From the NCBI GenBank assembly GCA_965224575.1, contig CBDCZQ010000006.1, positions 310,001 to 374,000 of the forward strand: a stretch of 64,000 nt of DNA, in the 5' to 3' direction. The translations under genes and the position numbers were made by a program. Shown here one piece after another: positions 8,831 to 17,554 of the stretch. The notes under the pieces are model-generated. The model was not told the origin of the DNA and made no database searches. It saw only the letters and a list, made by a program, of their open reading frames with translations. Within the stretch, counting starts at the first letter, position 1, and each line of letters begins with the position of its first letter. This DNA is from QPIN01 sp965224575. Its GTDB lineage: Bacteria; Pseudomonadota; Gammaproteobacteria; Methylococcales; Methylomonadaceae.

Positions 8831-10030
8831 TTAGTCGATTGTGTTAATAAAATGTTTAATTCGGCTTGCTGCTTCTATACATTCATCTACAGACGCTACT
8901 AATGCGATACGAACATGATTTTTTCCTGGATTTTCATCATTAACATAACGAGATAAATAACTCCCAGGTAAAACGGTAATGTTTTGTTGTTTAAATAATT
9001 GCTGAGCAAATTCTGCATCATCTATTGATGTTTTTAACCAAAGATAAAAACTAGCGGGTGGTTTTTTAATGCTACAAACCCCACTCAAAATATTTATAAA
9101 AGCTGTAAATTTTTCTCTATATAAAACTCTGTTTTCCTTAACATGAGCCTCATCATTCCATGCTGCAATACTTGCATATTGTGTCTGTATAGATATTGCA
9201 CAGCCTTGATAAGTTCTATATTGGAAATATTTTTGTAATATTTTTGCATCACCAGCAACAAAACCAGACCTTAAACCAGGTGCATTAGAGCGTTTTGATA
9301 AGCTATGAAAAATAACACAACGCTCAAATGTTTTATTGCCTATTTCATAAGCAGTTTGTAACAAGCCTTGTGGAGGGTTATTTTCGTCATCATAAATTTC
9401 CGTATAACATTCATCAGAAGCAATAATAAAATCATATTTTTCAGCTAAAGCCATCAATTTCTGATGATTTTCTTTAGATATAACGGTTCCTGTTGGATTC
9501 CCTGGCGAGCAAATGAAAATAAGCTGACAACGTTGCCATATTTCATCAGGTACTGAATCAAAATCAGGTAAATACTCAGTTGCTTCCGTTGTATTCAAAT
9601 AATAAGGTTCTGCACCTGCTAATAATGTAGCTCCCTCATAAATCTGATAAAAAGGGTTTGGCATAATGACAACTGAGTTCTGAGATGAATCTACCACTGC
9701 TTGAGTAAAAGAAAATAATGCTTCTCGGGTTCCACTTACAGGGATCACCTGAGTTTCACTATCAACATCTTGAGTGACAATTTTAAAACGATGGCTTATC
9801 CAGTTTGCGATAGCTTGCCTTAGTTCTGGCAAGCCTTTTGTAGTCGGATATTTAGCAATACCATCAATATTTTTTATCAGGGCTTCATGAATTAAAGTGG
9901 GTGTCTCATGTTTTGGTTCACCAATAGATAAGGCAATATGCGCTTTATCTATTGGTGGAGTTATTCCTTGCTTAAGCTGTTTAAGTTTTTCAAAAGGATA
10001 GGGATGTAATTGATCTAAATTTGGATTCAT
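8831..10030 (-). CDS. dapC: Succinyldiaminopimelate transaminase
   Basis: This is a fold-type I PLP aminotransferase of 399 residues. The start MNPNLDQLHPYPFEKLKQL is typical for DapC. The PLP lysine lies near residue 245 in HSLSKRSNAPGLRSGF, and the Asn-Pro-Thr-Gly motif (CSPGNPTGTV) and SDECYTEIYD are present. It should make N-succinyl-diaminopimelate from succinyl-amino-ketopimelate, between DapD and DapE. Together with dapD and dapE this completes the three middle steps of the pathway in one run. Confidence 0.93.
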   Translation of the reverse strand: MNPNLDQLHPYPFEKLKQLKQGITPPIDKAHIALSIGEPKHETPTLIHEALIKNIDGIAKYPTTKGLPELRQAIANWISHRFKIVTQDVDSETQVIPVSGTREALFSFTQAVVDSSQNSVVIMPNPFYQIYEGATLLAGAEPYYLNTTEATEYLPDFDSVPDEIWQRCQLIFICSPGNPTGTVISKENHQKLMALAEKYDFIIASDECYTEIYDDENNPPQGLLQTAYEIGNKTFERCVIFHSLSKRSNAPGLRSGFVAGDAKILQKYFQYRTYQGCAISIQTQYASIAAWNDEAHVKENRVLYREKFTAFINILSGVCSIKKPPASFYLWLKTSIDDAEFAQQLFKQQNITVLPGSYLSRYVNDENPGKNHVRIALVASVDECIEAASRIKHFINTID

Positions 10031-10041
10031 TGCCTCAAAAA

Positions 10042-10824
10042 TTATTTTTTACAACGAGGTATTTTACCGATTGATTGAGCCTGTTGATAAAATGTCATTG
10101 CTTTTGACATATGGTCTGATAACTCTTGAATTCGTGTGTCATGTGATGGGTGAGTTGACATAAACTCAGAAGACTCGTTTCCTTTACTGGCTCCTGCCAT
10201 TTTTTGCCATAAATTAACACTCTGTCTTGGGTCAAAACCAGCTTTTGCCATTAACTCTAAACCAATAATATCTGCTTCACTCTCGTGAGTTCTACTAAAA
10301 GGCAAAATAATACCGTATTGAGCACCAAGACCTAAAGCACCTATTGCAAGTTGTCCTACCGCTGAAGTTGGGTTACTCACAGCCGAAACCAATGCAACAC
10401 CTTGATTAACAGCTGTTTTTTGAGACATTCTTTCATTGCCATGACGTGCTAGTACATGCCCTACTTCGTGCCCTATTACAGCAGCTAACTGATGTTGATT
10501 ATCGACTAGCTCAATCAGTCCTGTATGAACGCCAATTTTATTTCCAGGTAACGCAAACGCATTAAGTGTCTTATCATCAAATACAACAACTTCCCAGGCA
10601 CCGCCTGACTCATGCGTTATCGCTTCAGCAATACATTCAACAAATTTAGTATATTGCGTATTTTTACTTGAAGGTTTTTTAGTTTTTAAATCTGTAAAAG
10701 CCTGTAGTCCCATTTTATTTACCTGTGCATCATCTAAATAAATAAATTGGGTTCTGCCTGTAGGACTGGTTGCACAGGCAGCCAGTAAAAAACTTAGAAC
10801 AACTGGAATTATTTTATTTAACAT
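10042..10824 (-). CDS. M48-family periplasmic metalloprotease lipoprotein
   Basis: The chosen start (ATG at 10824) gives MLNKIIPVVLSFLLAACATS, a lipoprotein signal with lipobox LAAC. The frame runs 21 codons further upstream, but that extension lacks sense as a signal peptide. The zinc site HEVGH lies near residue 116 (VIGHEVGHVLARHGNERMS), with a distal Glu in ESEADIIGLELM. It resembles LoiP/YggG and the protease part of BepA, which act on outer-membrane proteins; no TPR domain is present. It ends 11 bases before dapC and may share its transcript. No clear ribosome binding site was found for this start. Confidence 0.85.
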   Translation of the reverse strand: MLNKIIPVVLSFLLAACATSPTGRTQFIYLDDAQVNKMGLQAFTDLKTKKPSSKNTQYTKFVECIAEAITHESGGAWEVVVFDDKTLNAFALPGNKIGVHTGLIELVDNQHQLAAVIGHEVGHVLARHGNERMSQKTAVNQGVALVSAVSNPTSAVGQLAIGALGLGAQYGIILPFSRTHESEADIIGLELMAKAGFDPRQSVNLWQKMAGASKGNESSEFMSTHPSHDTRIQELSDHMSKAMTFYQQAQSIGKIPRCKK

Positions 10825-11005
10825 AAGACTATTTTTTAGATTAAAAAAACATATTTTAACGTAACTAGTTGCTGAGTTATAGTGCAAGATGCTTAAAACT
10901 TAAACATCCTCTCACTTTCCTAAAATTATCATCATCAAGATATAAAACCTCTAGCTGCCTTAGTTTTATTCTTTAAATATATTCAGCACTCAAAGGAAGA
11001 GCAAA

Positions 11006-11758
11006 CTAGCTAACCGACTTGGTTTCAACATATTTCTGATAGTTTATAGAGATTTTTAACCCAGCAAATCGACCCGCCATCTTTATCAACTCGTTTGTTG
11101 TCTTATTAAATGTTAATTTAATAACACTTAATGTTCTATCTTCATAACCCTCTTCTACATTATCTGTTTTTAATAAAAAATGATAATGATAAATCTCATT
11201 ATCCCCACCATCCTCAATTTGTAATGGCTCTCCCATTTGACTGAGAATTTGAGCTTTTTGAGGCAAATCTACATCAATTTTTTTAATAGAATCAGTATCT
11301 GCCTTTAATTGCCTTTTCTCTTTATTTATTTTTGCCCTGCCTAATGACCGTATGGAAATTTCAAGAAACTCTGCAGGAGCAATTTGAAGAAATAAAGGTG
11401 AAAATGACCAGCGTGTTAAGCGATCATCAACATTAAAATTTAAATCAAAATAAAATTTGATTTCTGGTTTAATAATCTTCCCTTGATCATCAACTTTTCT
11501 AAACAAATAACGCCAAACTTCCCCTGAACTAAAGGGCTTCGATTCACTGGGCTGAAGTTTTGACAAAGAAACAAAATCATCACTATAAAGTAAAGGATCT
11601 TTAAAATCTAAATTAAACTCTTCACTGGCTTTAATAACAAAGTTTTTGTCAAAATCACTCATCTGTAAATAAGTTCGATAAGCTCTAATCCACGTAAAAC
11701 ATCCTGTTAACGAAATAACTAAAAACAACAAAAAAAACCATCTAAAAACCTTTATCAT
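11006..11758 (-). CDS. Predicted lipoprotein, unknown function
   Basis: With the ATG at 11758 the product starts MIKVFRWFFLLFLVISLTGC, a clean lipoprotein signal with lipobox LTGC. AGGTGG lies eight bases upstream. A GTG at 11770 is the alternative. The mature part of about 230 residues is mixed alpha/beta with no motif I recognise. A segment near the middle (ILSQMGEPLQIEDGGDNEIYHYHF) resembles the turn regions of SmpA/BamE-like folds, which is only a weak hint. It follows hslO by 15 bases and is probably co-transcribed with it. Confidence 0.75.
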   Translation of the reverse strand: MIKVFRWFFLLFLVISLTGCFTWIRAYRTYLQMSDFDKNFVIKASEEFNLDFKDPLLYSDDFVSLSKLQPSESKPFSSGEVWRYLFRKVDDQGKIIKPEIKFYFDLNFNVDDRLTRWSFSPLFLQIAPAEFLEISIRSLGRAKINKEKRQLKADTDSIKKIDVDLPQKAQILSQMGEPLQIEDGGDNEIYHYHFLLKTDNVEEGYEDRTLSVIKLTFNKTTNELIKMAGRFAGLKISINYQKYVETKSVS

Positions 11759-11773
11759 CCTAATTTCCACCTA

Positions 11774-12643
11774 TTAATGAATGGTTCCAGAGTCATTTTG
11801 TGATGAGCATCCAACAAGAAGATTTTCAACATCAACTTTATCAAATTGGTATTGTTTACCGCAAAACTCGCAATCAACTTCAATGGTATCTCTATTCTGT
11901 AAAATACTTTCCAATTCTTCCCGACCTAAACTCACCAATGTATCTTCTATCTTTAACTGAGAACAAGCACACTTGAATTCTACCGATTCAGCTTCAAATA
12001 ACCTGACTTTCTCTTCATTGAAGAGTCTGTACAACATTTCTTCACATCCCAGTAAGAGCATTTCATCTTTAGTCACTGTACTTGCTAATGCTGAAATACG
12101 TTCCCAATCAAGCTCATAATTATCTTGTGTGGGTAATTCCTGTAAAAACAACCCTGCAGCATATGTTTCATTTGCAAATAACCAAACCCGAGTTTCTAAT
12201 TGCTCTGATTGTAAAAAATAGTTAGTGATCACTTCTGCCAGATCAGTGCCTTCTAACGGGACTATTCCTTGATAAGGCTCTCCTTTCTCTGGTTCTACAG
12301 TAATAACCAAGCGACCTTCTCCCATCATCTCAGATAAAATCTTAGTAGATGACGAAACAAACCCTCTCGCCAGACCTCGTATTTTTCGATCATGAGTAGA
12401 TTGTGCCACTACTGTTTTTAAAGCTCCTTCACCCTGAGCTTGTATAATCAATGAGCCTTCAAATTTAATTGTTGCTGATAATAAAACAGCGGCTGCCAAT
12501 GTTTGGCCTAATTGTTCTTCCACTTCTACAGACAATTGCTGGTGCTGTTTAGTTTCCTTCCAGCTTTTTTTCAGACGAACCCACTCACCTCTAACACCCA
12601 GTTGTTCAAATAAAAAACGTCGTAAACAATCTTGTTCTTTCAT
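11774..12643 (-). CDS. hslO: Hsp33 redox-regulated chaperone
   Basis: Hsp33 is a cytoplasmic holdase that is switched on by oxidants. The 289-residue protein has the usual N-terminal domain (MKEQDCLRRFLFEQLGVRGE) with the AVLLSATIKFEG segment. The C-terminal zinc switch is present: CAC near residue 226 and CEFC near 256, the CxC and CxxC pairs that release zinc on oxidation. The divergent neighbour is msrA, another oxidative-damage gene, across a 167-bp gap that should hold both promoters. Confidence 0.95.
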   Translation of the reverse strand: MKEQDCLRRFLFEQLGVRGEWVRLKKSWKETKQHQQLSVEVEEQLGQTLAAAVLLSATIKFEGSLIIQAQGEGALKTVVAQSTHDRKIRGLARGFVSSSTKILSEMMGEGRLVITVEPEKGEPYQGIVPLEGTDLAEVITNYFLQSEQLETRVWLFANETYAAGLFLQELPTQDNYELDWERISALASTVTKDEMLLLGCEEMLYRLFNEEKVRLFEAESVEFKCACSQLKIEDTLVSLGREELESILQNRDTIEVDCEFCGKQYQFDKVDVENLLVGCSSQNDSGTIH

Positions 12644-12810
12644 TTATATTTCATTTGCCATTAAGAGAAATTAATCTCATTATAAGCATAATTGATTATT
12701 GATGTTTTTATTGCTAATTCCTTTATACTAGAAAACGTGATCCAACTGATTTTTCTAAGTTTTAACTACAAGACAACCACGGATAAAATAGTCTTTTACA
12801 AAATAATGCC

Positions 12811-13395
12811 ATGTCTGAAAATAAAGTTCCAATGCAAGTCTCTAAAAATCACTTTGTTAATGGAAATACAATTATTCCACCCTTCCCTTCACACTTAGAA
12901 CAGATTATCTTTGGTTTAGGTTGTTTTTGGGGGGCTGAACGACGGTTTTGGCAACAGTCGGGGGTTTTTAGTACAGCGGTTGGGTTTACTGGAGGACAAA
13001 TACCTCACCCTACTTATGATGATGTTTGCACGGGTCTAACTAATCATAATGAGGTGGTAAAAATTATTTTTGATCCGACAATCATTTCATTTAAGCAACT
13101 ACTTGTTGTTTTTTGGGAGTCTCATAACCCAACGCAAGGAATGAGACAGGGTAATGACAGAGGAACTCAATATCGTTCAGGGATATACACTTTTAGTAAA
13201 GAACAACAAGATATAGCAATAAAGTCACAAGAACAATATCAAGAACAATTATTTACTGCAGAATTAGGCAAAATAACAACAGAAATACTCAATGCACCCG
13301 AATTTTATTATGCGGAAGACTATCATCAACAATATTTAGCCAAAAACCCACAAGGCTATTGTGGCTTGCAGGGTCTTGGAATTTCAACTAAATAG
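12811..13395 (+). CDS. msrA: Peptide-methionine (S)-S-oxide reductase
   Basis: MsrA repairs methionine-S-sulfoxide in proteins. The catalytic Cys38 lies in GLGCFWGAERRFW, and VGFTGG plus the HNPTQGMRQGNDRGTQYRSG segment are diagnostic. The C-terminal GYCGLQGLG may hold the resolving Cys. The 194-residue length is normal for the long form with the roughly 30-residue N-terminal extension. It is divergent from hslO. No msrB lies beside it; an unrelated methionine-sulfoxide system (msrP) lies at 42 kb. Confidence 0.95.
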   Translation: MSENKVPMQVSKNHFVNGNTIIPPFPSHLEQIIFGLGCFWGAERRFWQQSGVFSTAVGFTGGQIPHPTYDDVCTGLTNHNEVVKIIFDPTIISFKQLLVVFWESHNPTQGMRQGNDRGTQYRSGIYTFSKEQQDIAIKSQEQYQEQLFTAELGKITTEILNAPEFYYAEDYHQQYLAKNPQGYCGLQGLGISTK

Positions 13396-13845
13396 CATAG
13401 GGTAAAAAACTACAGGCAAAAAAAAAGCAGTTAAGAAACTGCTTTAAAGTAATTTTAGGAATAACATAACGCAACTTTTACTGTACTGCTTAACCACTAG
13501 AGCCCCAAAAGTTGTGACCATATTAACAAGAGATTTGTCAAGTTTAAATGTGACATTTTGTCGCACTATCAATATTTTATATTTTTTTCAAGACTTTATT
13601 GCCTTAACCCCTTAAAAAATAAGAATTAAAATAATTTTACCTTAGAAATAAAATAAAGTATTTTCCCTATCTTTTTGATATTTATGGTAGAAAAATAATT
13701 TTTCATACATTTTTTCGACCTTTTTCGAAAAAAATTACTTAAAAACCTTTATCAATAACCAAATAAAGTATATTTATACTATATTGTGTTAGCTTCATAT
13801 AAACTAGCATTCTAATAAAACCCTGCTCGAAATATAATCAAGATT
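13396..13845. other. AT-rich intergenic region of 450 bp
   Basis: No protein gene is visible. The msrA-proximal part holds a hairpin with a T-run on the minus strand and a second stem to its right, described in the separate ncRNA entry. A small palindrome GTGACA-TTTT-GTCGCAC lies at 13550-13566. The stretch 13570-13840 is extremely AT-rich, with several poly-T and TTTTTCGA runs, and should include the lipase promoter. Confidence 0.5.
13417..13520 (-). ncRNA. Candidate small RNA ending in an intrinsic terminator
   Basis: Read on the minus strand, ACAACTTTT pairs with AAAAGTTGC (13507-13515 with 13471-13479) around a loop containing GGGGCTCTAGTGG. Then comes AAAGCAGTT-TCTT-AACTGCTTT (13445-13424), followed directly by nine T. 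That is a textbook rho-independent terminator on the minus strand. On the plus strand it has no T-run, so it does not serve msrA. No minus-strand gene lies to the right, so a short non-coding transcript is the simplest reading. A TTGACA stands upstream near 13534-13539, but a well-spaced -10 is not clear. The 5' end is a guess. Confidence 0.35.
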
Positions 13846-14682
13846 ATGGAACAAACGCAACAACCTATTAAAGCAAAAAAAGCTTATCAACTAACACTAC
13901 GTTCAAAAAAAAACAACAACTTGTCTAAAACATCTGAAATAGCACGTTCATTACTACTTTCCGAACTATCAATGATTTCTTATTTGCCGCCAGAACAAGC
14001 AAAAATTGCTGCCGTTAAGCTGGGTTTCCCAGATACTCTTTTTTTCGACAACGATGGCTCACAAGCTTATTCCTTCGCAAACAAAATGGATATAATAATT
14101 GCCTTCAGAGGTACTGAACCCAATGAATGGAATGATTTAAAAGCTGATATGAATGCTATACAGGCATTAGCAGATACGGTTGGTAAAGTGCATCGTGGAT
14201 TTAAAAAAGAGGTGGATGACCTATGGCCTCTATTAGAAAAAATGCTCACCACAAACACTAAAAGCCTCTGGTTTACCGGACATTCACTAGGAGGCGCAAT
14301 GGCCACTATTTGTGCAGGACGATGCCTACTCTCTAATATAAAGTCTAATCCAATTCAAATCCAGACTTTCGGCAGCCCTCGTGTTGGAAATAGGCGTTAT
14401 ATTAATCACGCAAAAGTAGATTACCTTCGCTGGGTTAATAACAATGACATCGTAACCAGATCACCTCCAGTCTGGTTAGGTTATCGTCATACAGGGAAGG
14501 AAATGTACTTAGATTCAGAGGGGAGACTAAAACAACTCTCACTTCTACAAAGAAGAAAAGATATGTGGAAAGGCTTTGTCAAAGGTATTATGAACAAAGA
14601 AATCGACCATTTCAATGATCATTCTATTGATCAATATATCGAATATCTTTTCCATGAAGTTCAACAAACATGTGAACTCTAG
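13846..14682 (+). CDS. Class 3 lipase-family hydrolase
   Basis: This alpha/beta hydrolase of 278 residues has nucleophile Ser147 in the GHSLGGAMA elbow. Preceding strands fit the lipase 3 family (IIIAFRGTEPNEWNDLKADM and the Asp-containing VNNNDIVTRSPP that supplies the acid). The catalytic His is probably in the DHFNDHSIDQYIEYL tail. There is no signal peptide, so it is probably cytoplasmic or exported by another route. Its substrate is unknown. A second, secreted lipase-like protein is encoded at 62-63 kb. Confidence 0.88.
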   Translation: MEQTQQPIKAKKAYQLTLRSKKNNNLSKTSEIARSLLLSELSMISYLPPEQAKIAAVKLGFPDTLFFDNDGSQAYSFANKMDIIIAFRGTEPNEWNDLKADMNAIQALADTVGKVHRGFKKEVDDLWPLLEKMLTTNTKSLWFTGHSLGGAMATICAGRCLLSNIKSNPIQIQTFGSPRVGNRRYINHAKVDYLRWVNNNDIVTRSPPVWLGYRHTGKEMYLDSEGRLKQLSLLQRRKDMWKGFVKGIMNKEIDHFNDHSIDQYIEYLFHEVQQTCEL

Positions 14683-14717
14683 TTCGTTGTATTAATAATA
14701 ATTAGGTCATCTGAAAA

Positions 14718-15044
14718 ATGAAAAAGTATACCACTTTAATAATTTTATTTATCATGCTTCTATTTGCCAGCCCTTTCTCAAGCGCAATCGAAACACTGAC
14801 AGAAAAAAATAAAAACAAACCAACCTCATCTGACAAAATAATAATCACTTATAGTGATAATAAAAACCCTGAGAAGCCTAAAATAAATAATTCAATTGAT
14901 GGCTCAACATCTGCTTCGCAACTCAGAGCTAGAAAGAGCCACTCAGTCTCAAAAGATGATGAAACTGGATTAGCAATTTTCTTTGGAATTATTATTCTTG
15001 GTGTGATTATCTTTTTTTTAAAACCATTCAGTGAAAAAAAATAA
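14718..15044 (+). CDS. Small membrane-anchored protein, unknown function
   Basis: The 108-residue product starts with a signal-like helix (KKYTTLIILFIMLLFASPFSSA). A low-complexity linker rich in Lys, Asn and Ser follows, and a C-terminal membrane helix (LAIFFGIIILGVIIFFL) ends in a short basic tail. It lies 35 bases after the lipase gene on the same strand and may be co-transcribed. I do not recognise the family. Confidence 0.6.
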   Translation: MKKYTTLIILFIMLLFASPFSSAIETLTEKNKNKPTSSDKIIITYSDNKNPEKPKINNSIDGSTSASQLRARKSHSVSKDDETGLAIFFGIIILGVIIFFLKPFSEKK

Positions 15045-15133
15045 GACTGATTATTCTATTTTAAAATGATATTTCTTAATTTTAAGACTGATAATTTTAA
15101 ATATAATGAACTTTTGAATGTAATTTCATTCGT

Positions 15134-15193
15134 GATGGTGCCTCGGGCCGGAATCGAACCGGCACGGTGTTGCCACCGCGGGATTTTAAGTCC
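15134..15193. repeat. attL: 60-bp partial copy of the tRNA-Leu 3' part
   Basis: These 60 bases are identical to 30634-30693. On the minus strand they carry the 3' part of tRNA-Leu from just after the anticodon loop's left side to CCA plus two bases. Beyond 15193 the sequence no longer matches the tRNA, so this copy cannot make a functional tRNA. It is the left junction left by site-specific integration. Confidence 0.93.
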
Positions 15194-15200
15194 TAACTAG

Positions 15201-15270
15201 ACTACTTTAAACTCTTTAAAACTCCCTTTAATCAATAGGGTAACATAAGTCTAAAGTTGTTTAAAGTAGT
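15201..15270. repeat. 12-bp inverted repeat just inside attL
   Basis: ACTACTTTAAAC (15201-15212) and GTTTAAAGTAGT (15259-15270) are perfect complements 46 bp apart, with further CTTTAAA copies between. Their place immediately inside the attachment core suggests integrase or excisionase arm-binding sites. Farther in, TACGTA occurs twice at 15298-15314. This is inference from position only. Confidence 0.5.
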
Positions 15271-15344
15271 GAAAAATGAATGAATAGAGTGTGAAGTTAC
15301 GTAGTATTTACGTATTATAATCCCGTGCTCTTTAAAAAAATAAA

Positions 15345-16163
15345 CTAATGCTTTGGAGAGGCAAAACGAACAACATCATCTCCCTGATTAATATCAGCCA
15401 TGACAATACCTTCATTTTCAATCTGGACTTTTATATCATAAAAAGCATCAAATAGTTGCTTGCTTGATTTTTCAGGTGCGCTATAAGCAAATAAAACCCT
15501 ATCTGGTTGAATATAGTTATATTTCTTAAGTTGTTGAACCTTAGCTAACCAGTCAATACCATGATTAATTATCTGACTAGGTTTATCATGTCTAAAATGA
15601 ATAGGTTTAATTACTGTTTTTTCAATTTCTTTATTAATAAACGGAAAGTTAACCTCATATATAGCGGCATCACCAATAGAACCCGTTTTAAACAAATCAT
15701 TTAATTGACGTTCGATTAATAGATCTTTTACTTTCTGTTTTAATTGATCCTCATACCCTTCATTTTTAGTAAATTTATGGTGTATGTAGTGCTCAAAAAG
15801 TTGATTTAATATTTGCATAGGATCATCACAATACACAACACGACTATCGCTAAAACGTATAATATCTTCTCGATCACGAATTAATTCAGCATAAAAATTA
15901 ACTTCTGAGAGCAACATGTCTACTGATATTTTCTTAATACGCACCAGTTCTTGTTTAATTATCTTTGTTGCTTGTATAAAAATTTCCTTACAGGGTGCTC
16001 CAAAAAAATGCGTTACACGACCATTATTTTTTATATCTAATAGCTTAAATTCAAACCGTTTAAACTCAGGCACATATAACACAATACCAATATTGGCGAA
16101 TTCTTCTGTTTCAGTGTAAGGCTGAAAACGAATAATACTGTACTGACAAATTTGTTTTTTCAT
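15345..16163 (-). CDS. DUF3037 domain-containing protein
   Basis: The start is the ATG at 16163, which overlaps the stop of the HipA-like gene as ATGA; a TTG at 16178 is also in frame. The product (272 residues) begins MKKQICQYSIIRFQPYTETE. The N-terminal block with TEEFANIGIVLYVPE matches DUF3037, a family of unknown function often encoded directly beside HipA-like kinases. The rest has no motif I can name. Translational coupling to the kinase gene suggests a two-protein module, perhaps toxin-antitoxin or a kinase and its target. Confidence 0.8.
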   Translation of the reverse strand: MKKQICQYSIIRFQPYTETEEFANIGIVLYVPEFKRFEFKLLDIKNNGRVTHFFGAPCKEIFIQATKIIKQELVRIKKISVDMLLSEVNFYAELIRDREDIIRFSDSRVVYCDDPMQILNQLFEHYIHHKFTKNEGYEDQLKQKVKDLLIERQLNDLFKTGSIGDAAIYEVNFPFINKEIEKTVIKPIHFRHDKPSQIINHGIDWLAKVQQLKKYNYIQPDRVLFAYSAPEKSSKQLFDAFYDIKVQIENEGIVMADINQGDDVVRFASPKH

Positions 16164-16891
16164 AGTAGCTTTGACCAAATATCCCCGTTTGCTTCTCTTG
16201 TCAAGCGTTGTAAGTGTTTTTCAGGATTAAAACATTGTAATTCTTTATTCTCGTCAATCCATTCTTTAGGTATTTTACCCCATGCTAATTGCCAGCAAGC
16301 AAGTGATTTTTTTAATCGCACCTCAATATTTAATTGTTGCACAAGATCATCTTGACAATTTTTCAAAATGGCATTGAATACATGAGTCTCTCTGAAATCC
16401 GCTACACTAAATTCTTCATCAAAAATTAAATTATGATCAATAACATACATTTCGGATGAATTGCTTTTCCACAACAAATTTGGGTTTCCCCCTTTTTCAG
16501 ATAATGTTCTATCTGCATTCTCTACCCATAAATCAAAAAGCAATACCAAAGCCTTCATCGAAACATCAATATTCAAAGCAGTGTCATATTTTAATTCACA
16601 GACGGAATTTACTCTTTTTGAGGCAAAAACATACCCACCTTTTAATTGAGGCGAGGATGAATAACAAGAAGCTAGCTGTGGCTCTAAATAAGCAATCTGA
16701 AAGGATGGAACAGGCAAGCCAAATTCCTTGGCTAAATTTGCTCCTATCCACTCTCGAATTAAGCCTGCAACAGTAGCAGAACCCCACTTAATATAATAGT
16801 AGCAGTTATCAGAAGCTCGACATAAAAAAGGGGTTGTTATTCCTTGCTTAGCAGGCTTAATTATCTCAATAATTTCTAAAATATTATTCAT
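16160..16891 (-). CDS. HipA-like kinase
   Basis: This is a 243-residue relative of the HipA Ser/Thr kinase, shorter than true HipA (about 440), so it lacks the usual N-terminal subdomain. The kinase core is visible: catalytic loop DLWVENADR (near 118-126), NPNLLW, and the metal-binding VIDHNLIF (near 148). There is no HipB-type helix-turn-helix gene; the partner appears to be the DUF3037 protein downstream (ATGA overlap) and perhaps the zinc-ribbon protein upstream (TGATG overlap). The role is unproven, but growth control or phage defence fits the location on a restriction island. Confidence 0.8.
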   Translation of the reverse strand: MNNILEIIEIIKPAKQGITTPFLCRASDNCYYYIKWGSATVAGLIREWIGANLAKEFGLPVPSFQIAYLEPQLASCYSSSPQLKGGYVFASKRVNSVCELKYDTALNIDVSMKALVLLFDLWVENADRTLSEKGGNPNLLWKSNSSEMYVIDHNLIFDEEFSVADFRETHVFNAILKNCQDDLVQQLNIEVRLKKSLACWQLAWGKIPKEWIDENKELQCFNPEKHLQRLTREANGDIWSKLL

Positions 16892-17505
16892 CAATTAAAC
16901 CGAACAGACAATCGGGAAATATATTTTTCAAGACCTTGATAATATAACGTTTCTGCATTAAATGCTTTACGCCAAAGTTGTAAATACGTTTGAAAGTGCA
17001 TTCCTTTGGGCTTTTCAGGAAAAAATTTTATAAGATTGCCTTCACCCCCCAATTTCACTCTAATTTTTTGCGTTTTAGATAATTGCCGATCATAAAAATT
17101 TTCATGCTGAGATCGATAATTTAAACCATAACAATGACGACACAAAAAATACCTTCCAGCCGCATAAATACATGCTACTCTTCGATTACAACCAGTACAA
17201 AGCAACCACGTTCTTTTTCCGCCATAGTTACAAGGCGTATAATCAAACGGTACAAATTGATTTACAGAATGCCATTCTTCTAAATTAGCCGAATGGTTTT
17301 TATAAATTAATGTAATTCCTTTTTCTCTTACCTGATAATTAATTGCACTAACTTGTTTACCATTTATACTCCATGTTAATGAGCCATTATTCCCGTTAAA
17401 TAATGCACCTTGCTTTTTTAAATACCTAATATCCACGGTATCTATATAATTAACCATCGCTTTACTTGTAGCTCTTGTCCAACCACCGGAGCCTATGCCG
17501 CCCAT
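16891..17505 (-). CDS. Zinc-ribbon protein of unknown function, MGGIGSGG family
   Basis: The 204-residue protein begins MGGIGSGGWTR, a start I associate with hypothetical proteins on islands and prophages. A four-Cys zinc ribbon is clear: CTGC near 103-106 and CRHC near 122-125, the latter in YFLCRHCYGLNYRSQHE. The rest is basic and aromatic, consistent with nucleic-acid binding. The stop overlaps the start of the HipA-like gene, so the two are translated together. The function is unknown. Confidence 0.7.
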   Translation of the reverse strand: MGGIGSGGWTRATSKAMVNYIDTVDIRYLKKQGALFNGNNGSLTWSINGKQVSAINYQVREKGITLIYKNHSANLEEWHSVNQFVPFDYTPCNYGGKRTWLLCTGCNRRVACIYAAGRYFLCRHCYGLNYRSQHENFYDRQLSKTQKIRVKLGGEGNLIKFFPEKPKGMHFQTYLQLWRKAFNAETLYYQGLEKYISRLSVRFN

Positions 17506-17554
17506 TAAATACCTGCTTTATTTTTTATCGAAATCATTAAGAAAAATCATATTT

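Noticed and set aside
13471..13515. tRNA-like fragment after msrA
   Set aside because: The stem and GGGGCTCTAGTGG loop recall a tRNA arm, but no cloverleaf can be built.
15134..15193. Second tRNA-Leu gene
   Set aside because: Only the 3' part is present; the 5' half and acceptor partner are missing.
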